Origin: Desulfobacterales bacterium
Lineage (GTDB): Bacteria; Desulfobacterota; Desulfobacteria; Desulfobacterales; C00003060
Reading direction: 5' to 3'
DNA length: 46,735 nucleotides
Assembly: GCA_013375375.1 (NCBI GenBank)
Contig: JABXJX010000007.1
Span: 1-46,735 of the forward strand
Part shown: positions 1-6,616 of the stretch, piece by piece
Position numbering within the stretch: position 1 is the stretch's first letter
Layout: each line of letters starts with the position of its first letter
Notes under the pieces: generated by a model
Databases searched by the model: none
What the model was told of the DNA's origin: nothing
What the model saw: only the letters and a program-made list of their open reading frames with translations
Position numbers and translations under genes: made by a program

Positions 1-368
1 TCGTCGATAAGCTGCCGGTTGTTTTTCACAGCATTGCCGGTAACCAAGACAACATTACACCCACAACGGATCAAGTGTCTGCCCAGCGGCTTGTGATAAT
101 TGCCGGTAGGCTCCAGGCCGAAAACGATTTTGCTAAGGCCATTTCGAGCTTTGACAGCTTCAACCTGAGTCAGCAATTTGGAAAAACCATCTATAGTGTT
201 TTCAAAAATCAGTCTTCTGAGAACCGATTTGCCGGTGGGCGTGCCCATAAAGGCATGATGCTTGTCCTTGGCAACGTCTATGCCTACAATCAAATACTCA
301 TGAGAACCTCGGATTTCGCTGATAATTTGACAAAACTGCTCCCGTCTGATACTGTCTTCAACGTTCAT
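1..368 (-). CDS. IS110-family transposase, N-terminal part (truncated by window edge)
   Basis: Minus-strand translation from ATG at 368: MNVEDSIRREQFCQIISEIRGSHEYLIVGIDVAKDKHHAFMGTPTGKS...IVFGLEPTGNYHKPLGRHLIRCGCNVVLVTGNAVKNNRQLIDD; the 'GIDVAKDKH' and 'EPTGNYH' motifs are typical of the IS110 DEDD catalytic domain. Absent from the ORF track because it has no stop inside the window. Confidence 0.9.
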   Translation of the reverse strand, partial: MNVEDSIRREQFCQIISEIRGSHEYLIVGIDVAKDKHHAFMGTPTGKSVLRRLIFENTIDGFSKLLTQVEAVKARNGLSKIVFGLEPTGNYHKPLGRHLIRCGCNVVLVTGNAVKNNRQLID

Positions 369-560
369 GGCAACCTCCTTTTGGCATGTCTAAGGGTTTG
401 TAATTGGGGTAACCCTATGCTATCTGGAGGTTGTTTTTTTACAAGGCGATAATATTTTTTCTTTTGACTACCCTTGGGGGTGTATACTGTAGTTGTTTTA
501 CTATATAACGTTCATAAATATATAAATAACTTTATATTCGAATTGGATAGTTATTTATGT
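1..560 (-). mobile_element. Partial IS110-family insertion sequence; transposase-upstream noncoding end to the right of 368 (outer boundary not determined)
   Basis: Transposase start at 368 followed by about 200 bp of noncoding DNA with local inverted repeats (ggcaacctcc near 369 versus ggaggttgtt near 424). Confidence 0.5.
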
Positions 561-580
561 ACGTCCCTGTTGTCCCGCTA

Positions 581-594
581 CATCAAAGTTAGGA
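581..594 (+). other. attI-like or attC R' core junction (catcaaaGTTAGGA) preceding the first cassette
   Basis: GTTAGGA at 588-594 fits the integron core GTTRRRY apart from the last base; 'atcaaagttagg' resembles the 'aacaaagttagg' end of class 1 attI; it lies 12 nt upstream of the first cassette ATG. Confidence 0.45.
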
Positions 595-600
595 AGCAAA

Positions 601-1065
601 ATGGAAACAAGAGAATTCAAGAAAAGGATTGCGGCGATATACGATATAGCTAACGAACTTGGTCGAGAGTTCAATATCACTAAATGTACGCCAGATGGAC
701 ACCTGCTTGGTGCTATTGGGCAGATCGCAGCCAAAATCGCCTTTGGGCTTAAATTTGGTTCTGACATGGAGGAACATAACTGTACTTGGTCTGGCGGTAA
801 AAGGAATCTGGATATCCAGGTGAGGTGCACTGGGAGAGGTTCGGTAGCGATACGAAAAGAACCGAAATATCTCATTGCGTTGGAAATTTCAGAAACTGGT
901 AAGATTTATCTTCTCTACAATGGGCCAGGGGAATACGTCTGGGAAAGAATTAAGCATCAAAGGCAAGACCAAAAGTATGCCTCAAAGAATCAACTAAAGG
1001 ATGCTCAAACGGAAGTTAGCCCTAAATCGCAGATCCCAATCAAGCAAAACTTGTTTGATTCCTAA
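601..1065 (+). CDS. Cassette 1: DUF6998-like (possibly PD-(D/E)XK-like fold) protein
   Basis: 154 aa; 'TPDGHLLGAIGQIAAKIAFGLKF...NLDIQVRCTGRGSVAIR...YLIALEI' resembles the DUF6998 pattern. The stop codon lies in the R'' box of the following attC. Confidence 0.6.
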   Translation: METREFKKRIAAIYDIANELGREFNITKCTPDGHLLGAIGQIAAKIAFGLKFGSDMEEHNCTWSGGKRNLDIQVRCTGRGSVAIRKEPKYLIALEISETGKIYLLYNGPGEYVWERIKHQRQDQKYASKNQLKDAQTEVSPKSQIPIKQNLFDS

Positions 1066-1132
1066 CATCTCGCTGGAGAGGGATGCGCATTTCGCTAGCG
1101 CTTTATGCGCACCCCTCAGCTCAGCGTTAGCA
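1061..1132 (+). other. attC: attC site 1 (integron cassette recombination site)
   Basis: CCTAACatctcGCTGgAGaGGGaTGCGCAT...ATGCGCAcCCCTCAGCtcaGCGTTAGCA: terminal CTAAC/GTTAG plus a long imperfect stem with unpaired extrahelical bases, as in attC bottom-strand folds. Confidence 0.85.
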
Positions 1133-1186
1133 TCTTACTGCTCCATATATAAGGGGTGTATTTAAATAGCATTTTGGAATTGTATT

Positions 1187-2407
1187 ATGGAAAGCCAACC
1201 AACTTGGGTAAAGGTTGCTCAAAATGGAGCTATAGGAGAGGCAAGAACCAGATCTTTTTTGCTGGATCGTTTCTGGATATTAGAAAGGTCTATTGATATT
1301 CATGGTGCTGACTTTATAATCCAAAGGAGACTTACGAACAGGAATATATTGGACAGAAATGCACCCAAATTGGGAGTTGTTCAGGCTAAATTTATTAGTA
1401 CAAGTAGCACCTCACATTACATACACTGCGAATATGTCGTTGATAAACAAGGTCTCCCTAGAGATGAATTTTTTTTGATTATTCATACAGGAAACGAAGA
1501 AAACCCGTTAATGTATTTTTTAACAGCTAAGGAAATTGACGAGCATTTTAAAAAGGTCATACATAACCGAGATGAAAAATTCCATATTTCTGGGAGAATA
1601 ATAAAGGATGATAGGTTTAAGGTGACATCACGGAGGGAAATTCTCGATAAAATTGAGACACAACTTATAAAAGCTGATTTTGCAAAAAACAGAGAATATC
1701 TCAGCTGGACATTAGCCTCATCTGAAATATCACTTGATGACATACTTCCAGAATTTAACATGCCAATTGATAATTACTGGGGTGACATCCCGGAAGCATT
1801 TTATGAAACTAAGAAAAATGCAGCTAAAGCATTAATAGAAGTAGAAAATGTGTGCTTTATCTTAAAAAGTATTGCTTCGGAAACTGATCCAATTAAAGCT
1901 GCTGAATATCTTGATGATTTTCGTTATTACTGTAGAGGAGGTTTGAATTGGTATATTTCACTACCAGATAATATTTACAATGAAGAATTTATTGATGTTA
2001 TTCAAAGGCACAAAGAGATAGTTCAGAAACTGAAAGATCACAATTTGCTTGATGAGTATCTCATATCGCAGAAACAAATTGAACATGATTTCATAGAGTT
2101 TCTATGCGATGAACTGCCATTTGATAGTAAATTGACTCACAAGGCTACCATTGTATTTGATAATGTATCTTTAAAGATTGAATCTATTAATAATAACCTA
2201 ATCGAAACGCCATCTAACAACAAAGAATATTCGGATAGAGTTCGGGTTCATCGAAATAAACTCGAATATTATTGGAAGCCACTCGGCATAACATACGGAA
2301 CTAAAAGATTTGATGAAGATTCAGAAGGAATAAAGAATAATTGTAAATATGTGAGTTCTGAATGTATGAGATACATCGTAAATAAATCTTTAGGTACAGA
2401 TTATTAA
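1187..2407 (+). CDS. Cassette 2: restriction-endonuclease-fold (DUF4365-like) protein
   Basis: 406 aa; N-terminal 'GEARTRSFLL...SIDIHGADFIIQ...LGVVQAKF' gives an E...D...QxK arrangement typical of PD-(D/E)XK nuclease-like domains; C-terminal part unassigned. Confidence 0.6.
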   Translation: MESQPTWVKVAQNGAIGEARTRSFLLDRFWILERSIDIHGADFIIQRRLTNRNILDRNAPKLGVVQAKFISTSSTSHYIHCEYVVDKQGLPRDEFFLIIHTGNEENPLMYFLTAKEIDEHFKKVIHNRDEKFHISGRIIKDDRFKVTSRREILDKIETQLIKADFAKNREYLSWTLASSEISLDDILPEFNMPIDNYWGDIPEAFYETKKNAAKALIEVENVCFILKSIASETDPIKAAEYLDDFRYYCRGGLNWYISLPDNIYNEEFIDVIQRHKEIVQKLKDHNLLDEYLISQKQIEHDFIEFLCDELPFDSKLTHKATIVFDNVSLKIESINNNLIETPSNNKEYSDRVRVHRNKLEYYWKPLGITYGTKRFDEDSEGIKNNCKYVSSECMRYIVNKSLGTDY

Positions 2408-2441
2408 ATGGTGAATGCAAATGTAATGTAATAAGAAATAT

Positions 2442-2503
2442 GCTAACAAAAGCTTTGAGAGGGACGCGCAAAAAGCACGCGCCTCTCAAGCTTGCCGTTA
2501 GGC
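2442..2503 (+). other. attC: attC site 2
   Basis: GCTAACaaAAGCTTtGAGAGGgaCGCGC...GCGCGCCTCTCAAGCTTgccGTTAGGC: AAGCTT/GAGAGG arms pair almost perfectly with one extrahelical T; R' GTTAGGC is the exact GTTRRRY consensus. Confidence 0.92.
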
Positions 2504-2526
2504 AACCAAAATAAGAGACTAAGAGA

Positions 2527-3135
2527 ATGAAAATGACGAGCAATTTGTTTTTAGAATTAATGACCCTACTTATACAAGTTGTGGTTCTCTTCACCCTTAT
2601 TGTTACAGCATATTACGTTATAAAGTATTGGGAAGAAACCCAGGCTATGAAAAAGGAGATGATAATCCAAAATAAACTCAGCTCTCTTACGTTAAAATCA
2701 GCTCTCTTGCCTGTTCTTGATGTTCAATTTGAAAGGGTAAAAGCTGAACCGGAAATGGCTCAATTTGAAACACAGTTTGCCTATGATATTTTTATTGAAA
2801 ACAAAGGGAATGGTCCTGCTTTTAATGTTTTTGTACAGAGATTGATAGTACCTGGTGAAAACAAACAAAAACAGGCAGTCAGACAAACATCCCGGGGCAA
2901 GCTAAGCCAGTTTACGAAACCAATACATATGATTGGTCGCGGGGAGAAGGTAAAGATACACAGGGAACAGTCTGACTCTTACGAATACGTTAGAATCATA
3001 GTTTCTTACAGGGACCACTTTAGAGATTTGCATAAGAGTACTTTTGAGGGGGATCGAGACGGGCTTAAATTGAAAGAGTATCCTGTTTTAGAAGATTATC
3101 AAAAGATAGTAAATAAAATCACAGATGCCCCTTAA
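2527..3135 (+). CDS. Cassette 3: hypothetical protein with one N-terminal transmembrane segment
   Basis: 202 aa; 'LFLELMTLLIQVVVLFTLIVTAYYVI' TM helix followed by a soluble domain; placed between two attC-type boundaries. Confidence 0.7.
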   Translation: MKMTSNLFLELMTLLIQVVVLFTLIVTAYYVIKYWEETQAMKKEMIIQNKLSSLTLKSALLPVLDVQFERVKAEPEMAQFETQFAYDIFIENKGNGPAFNVFVQRLIVPGENKQKQAVRQTSRGKLSQFTKPIHMIGRGEKVKIHREQSDSYEYVRIIVSYRDHFRDLHKSTFEGDRDGLKLKEYPVLEDYQKIVNKITDAP

Positions 3136-3181
3136 TACTGTTTCTTTAGTATTGATTTAAGTCGACTCGCAGTTCGATTTT

Positions 3182-3509
3182 GCCTAACAACGGGGTGAAG
3201 ATTGACCGGGAAGGAGCAAAAATAGGGGATGGGACGGGAAGGGGGACGTTCGTTCCGAGCGTTCTTGACGGGAAAGTGGAAGAGGGCGTTCGTGCAGAGC
3301 GTGCGCAGGGCGTGCTGATTAGGACCAGGTCGCTTGTGTGTTGCAGGAAATATTTCATGGTGCTAAGAGTCTGAGACAGACGCTATGGCCAAAAAGGATT
3401 TTAGGCACGTTCGGAACGAACGTCCCCTATGAGACGGCGTTATGGTAACTGATCGAAATATTAGAATGGATTTCGGAGAATCAAGCATAAGCAAATATCA
3501 AAGGTTAGG
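3182..3509 (+). other. attC: Disrupted/composite attC site 3 (R'' GCCTAAC at 3182, R' GTTAGGC at 3503) with repeat element inserted between
   Basis: GCCTAAC and GTTAGGC are perfect complements, at the expected positions after the cassette 3 stop and before the cassette 4 start, but are separated by a repeat with terminal inverted repeats; the internal L boxes do not pair convincingly by eye. Confidence 0.5.
3242..3427. mobile_element. MITE-like element, copy 1, with 17-bp perfect terminal inverted repeats
   Basis: GGGGACGTTCGTTCCGA (3242-3258) and TCGGAACGAACGTCCCC (3411-3427) are exact reverse complements; the internal ~100 bp recurs near 5040 and 8490. Confidence 0.75.
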
Positions 3510-3528
3510 CTGATTCTGAGGCAAGCCC

Positions 3529-4269
3529 ATGTCCAAAATATACCAACAGCTTACTGACTACATAAATTGGTGTTTTACTATCACGGTTGCACTAGCTCTG
3601 TTCCTATTATCTCGCCAAGAGCTAACAAAACTGTACAAAACCGACTCAATGGCTGCACTAGTAAGTGCTATCCTTCTAATCGTCACTGTTGGCAGATTCT
3701 TTCTTTATCTTCATGCGGTAAGAAAGGAGATAGATTTATTTGACGTATCCTTCAAAACGGAGCGGGTGAATCGCCTTCACGGCCCAGTTCTACCAATAGG
3801 AATAGCATTGTCTTTGACATTTGCGGTTTTGATTGCCTATTCCACAAACATTCTAATTTATTCAATTGTTGCTCTGCTTTTCTCTGTATTTGACATTTAC
3901 GGACCAGCCACTGTCAATCGTAATCTCGGAATCCAAATATTGGGCAAACAGTTTGGCGATACTAAATCGGAACAAGGAGCAAAGATTCTATTCAATTATT
4001 ACTTTGTTAAGCCTATTTTACTCCGTGTAGCAATATTGCTCGTTATGGGATGCTTTGCGCTTATCCTCGCTACTTGTTGGCATTTCACCCATGATGCTGC
4101 TTACCAATATTCAGCATATTTAACATGGATATTTTCTATTATTGTTGGGGAAATAGCAATCTATCGATGGCGGGCTGAAAGAGATGAGGCTCTGAATTCA
4201 CTTGAAAATAATATTGAGAATAACAAAGGTGAAGGTCAGCCTAACAAGGCAAATGCAGCCGACAGCTGA
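3529..4269 (+). CDS. Cassette 4: multi-pass membrane protein of unknown function
   Basis: 246 aa with about six hydrophobic segments; its last residues (QPNKANAADS) are encoded inside attC site 4. Confidence 0.7.
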   Translation: MSKIYQQLTDYINWCFTITVALALFLLSRQELTKLYKTDSMAALVSAILLIVTVGRFFLYLHAVRKEIDLFDVSFKTERVNRLHGPVLPIGIALSLTFAVLIAYSTNILIYSIVALLFSVFDIYGPATVNRNLGIQILGKQFGDTKSEQGAKILFNYYFVKPILLRVAILLVMGCFALILATCWHFTHDAAYQYSAYLTWIFSIIVGEIAIYRWRAERDEALNSLENNIENNKGEGQPNKANAADS

Positions 4270-4297
4270 TAGCTGCGACTGATTTGCGTCGTTAGAA
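4239..4297 (+). other. attC: attC site 4 (59 bp)
   Basis: GCCTAACaagGCAAATgCAGcCGaCAGCTgatAGCTGCGaCTGATTTGCgtcGTTAGAA: CTAAC/GTTAG, GCAAAT/ATTTGC and CAGCT/AGCTG pair in order with unpaired bases. Confidence 0.92.
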
Positions 4298-4313
4298 GGG
4301 AGAGGGATCTATA

Positions 4314-4964
4314 ATGAAGAAAAAACATTTATTATTAATATCCTCTATGATTTTTGCTCTTTCTTTCGTGGTTGGATGCGGACCTTCATACGAAGAAAAA
4401 CAAGCCAAGAAAGAACAAGAAAGAAAAGAGATTGTCGAAAAACAGCGGCAAAAAGAAAAACAATTATTATCACATATAATTGGCAAGTATGAAATTTCTC
4501 ATTTCCCGCCGGAAGAGTTCAAAGATTATCTTTACACATACGAGCTTCAAAAATATTTTGCTAATCAATCAAATGAGCATATTGCTTTTAAAGGATATTT
4601 AGAAGATTTAGAGCAAACAGATAACAACATTTTTATTGAGTTTTCTTGTGTCATAAGCAATGAATTTTTTATTAACCCCGCCGTAATAGCATTTCGTTTA
4701 CAAATTACGGAAAAACAAGCAAGCAATTTCCTTAATAAAGAAAGATCTGATTCTTTAGATAGACTATTGGGCTTTTTTCGCGACCCAGACTACTTAGTGG
4801 TGGCTAAAGTCAAAAACATTTCCAAGATACGTAAATATGAGATATCTGGCTCTCCTATTGGAGAAGATGAGGTTGAGATAGACATAGAAACACCATCAAA
4901 ATTCATTGCTACAGGTGTCCTCATTGATGCCGTTGAAATACCCAGGCAAAAAAAGGGGACGTAG
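4314..4964 (+). CDS. Cassette 5 (putative): lipoprotein of unknown function
   Basis: 216 aa; signal 'MKKKHLLLISSMIFALSFVVGCGPS' with a lipobox-like VVGC; starts just after the attC 4 R' core; no attC recognised downstream; the stop falls in repeat-like sequence (gggacgtag). Confidence 0.7.
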   Translation: MKKKHLLLISSMIFALSFVVGCGPSYEEKQAKKEQERKEIVEKQRQKEKQLLSHIIGKYEISHFPPEEFKDYLYTYELQKYFANQSNEHIAFKGYLEDLEQTDNNIFIEFSCVISNEFFINPAVIAFRLQITEKQASNFLNKERSDSLDRLLGFFRDPDYLVVAKVKNISKIRKYEISGSPIGEDEVEIDIETPSKFIATGVLIDAVEIPRQKKGT

Positions 4965-4988
4965 TTCGGTTATTGAAGTCAAGAGATA

Positions 4989-5110
4989 GGGGACGTTCGT
5001 TCCGAGCGTTCTTGACAGGAAAGTGGAAGGGGGCCATTTGTGCAGAGCGTGCACAGGGCTTGCTGATTAGGACCAAGTCGCTTGTGTGTTGTAGGAAATG
5101 TTTCATGGTG
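4989..5110. repeat. MITE-like element, copy 2 (right end missing)
   Basis: Starts with the same GGGGACGTTCGTTCCGAGCGTTCTTGAC and shares the core 'gtgcagagcgtgc.cagggc.tgctgattaggacca.gtcgcttgtgtgttg.aggaaat.tttcatggtg'. Confidence 0.75.
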
Positions 5111-5154
5111 TTTCCTTTGGGATCATGCCACAAGTTTCAGGGGAGGCTATCTCT

Positions 5155-5733
5155 TTAGGTCAAATAGCACTCTTTTAACCGGTTAAATTCACTTAATTCT
5201 TCAGACGAGATTTCGGTGGTTGGTGGCGCCTCTTTTTGCTTTACCTCTTTTCGCGGCATATCTTGGGCAAGGTTCTCGGGGGTTACCTGTTGAAAATATA
5301 TTGCTGGTTCATCAAGGTCTTCAACTTGCAAGATGTTGTACTTAACAAGGTGAACTCTTAACTTGTTGGTCAAGTTATCTATCACGTGACAGATTGCGGG
5401 GGAAAAATCGTCAGAGAAAAGATACATGCCAAGTCCACAGTCGTCCTTGAAAAAAAACTCACTGACTGTGATAAATTCCTTAAGCCAAAAATAATATGAA
5501 ATTGACGAGATGAGGAACTTCTCACGGTCCTCTTTATAATTCAGCCTGGCGACGGTCAGATTGGTTTTGGCTTTATTGATAAATGAGAAGTCTGAGGACC
5601 CGAACTTGGGAGAATGGACGTTGTCTATGTGAACAACATCTTCATTGGAATGCATTAAGAAATTCTTGGCTGCATACACCACTTCTCTTCTAGGAATGGC
5701 CATGGTAACAGCCTCGTAAATTGCCTTCACCAT
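5155..5733 (-). CDS. Hypothetical protein
   Basis: 192 aa ORF overlapping the upstream ParA-like gene by a few bases, suggesting an operon. Confidence 0.65.
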   Translation of the reverse strand: MVKAIYEAVTMAIPRREVVYAAKNFLMHSNEDVVHIDNVHSPKFGSSDFSFINKAKTNLTVARLNYKEDREKFLISSISYYFWLKEFITVSEFFFKDDCGLGMYLFSDDFSPAICHVIDNLTNKLRVHLVKYNILQVEDLDEPAIYFQQVTPENLAQDMPRKEVKQKEAPPTTEISSEELSEFNRLKECYLT

Positions 5734-6608
5734 TGCTGCCGCCTTTTCAGGTCAATATGTTTTTTTGAGGTCAGGCTGTCCGCCAGTTTTCTTATTGATT
5801 GAGAAACGGGGGAGTCTTCTGTCTCCGGAAGGGAAGGGGGTTGGGGAAATGTTGACCAGGATAAATCAGTTTCTTTGTAAATGGTCCCCATAAAACGAAC
5901 CTTGCATGAGAGAAACTTGTCCGCCATCGCCGCCATTACGCTAAAAGCCGCTTCACCCTTTTGGGAATGACGTTCTTCCATTACCAAGAGACCGATCTTT
6001 CCACCAGGCATACCTCGTGAGATTTGTTTGACCAACAAATATGAGTTTAATAGCTCTTCTGAATGAACAGTCGTGGAAACTATGAAAAAGGGGTTCACAA
6101 GGGGAAGTGTCTCCCGAGATCCGATAATGTCAGAGGAGACGTTTATGATAAGAAAGTCGGATTTACTACTTAGCCTGTGTAGAATTGCCAAGAAATCGGC
6201 AGAATCAAGGCCTTTCTCCCAAAAAATGGCGTTCACGTTTTCGTAGCCACCAAAGAGAAAAAACGTGTATGGCAGTCTGGTAGTAGTCTCGATTAGCCCA
6301 ACGGAAAAATTTCTTCTTGCCAATTCCAGGGCCAGGTTGCAAGCAAGACAAGACTGCACTGCAATAAGGCTGTTTGAAGAAAGAAGCAAGCATAAATTGC
6401 CTTTGACTGGTGCGGCGAAAACCGCTTCTTCGAGTCCTTCCTTCAACGCGACGTCACCGGGCAGAGGACCAATTTTACCGACATCGGCCCGGACCTCTTT
6501 TCCCGTTGGCTCACTTGCTTGGTCTAAGGGACCCCGGCCGGACAGGAAAAAATGAGATACTTTGTCTAAGCTCCTCCCGTGGGTTCTTTTATGTTCCATT
6601 CCAGACAA
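5727..6608 (-). CDS. Degenerate ParA/MinD-like P-loop protein
   Basis: 293 aa; 'NLCLLLSSNSLIAVQSCLACNLALELARRNFSVGLIETTTRLP...DFLIINVSSDI' follows the ParA/MinD layout but lacks the Walker A GKxxT/S. Confidence 0.55.
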   Translation of the reverse strand: MSGMEHKRTHGRSLDKVSHFFLSGRGPLDQASEPTGKEVRADVGKIGPLPGDVALKEGLEEAVFAAPVKGNLCLLLSSNSLIAVQSCLACNLALELARRNFSVGLIETTTRLPYTFFLFGGYENVNAIFWEKGLDSADFLAILHRLSSKSDFLIINVSSDIIGSRETLPLVNPFFIVSTTVHSEELLNSYLLVKQISRGMPGGKIGLLVMEERHSQKGEAAFSVMAAMADKFLSCKVRFMGTIYKETDLSWSTFPQPPSLPETEDSPVSQSIRKLADSLTSKKHIDLKRRQQW

Positions 6609-6616
6609 ATTAACAT

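Noticed and set aside
75-452. Plus-strand 125-aa ORF at the left edge
   Set aside because: Antisense shadow of the IS110 transposase, whose minus-strand translation has clear family motifs.
3432-3445. GTTATGG at 3439 as the R' core of attC 3
   Set aside because: Fits GTTRRRY poorly; GTTAGGC at 3503 is a better match and complements GCCTAAC at 3182.
3146-5133. Similar minus-strand ORFs (MKYFLQHTSDLVLIS..., MKHFLQHTSDLVLIS...) as a gene family
   Set aside because: They fall inside the MITE-like repeat copies; low complexity, no coding signature beyond the repeat identity.
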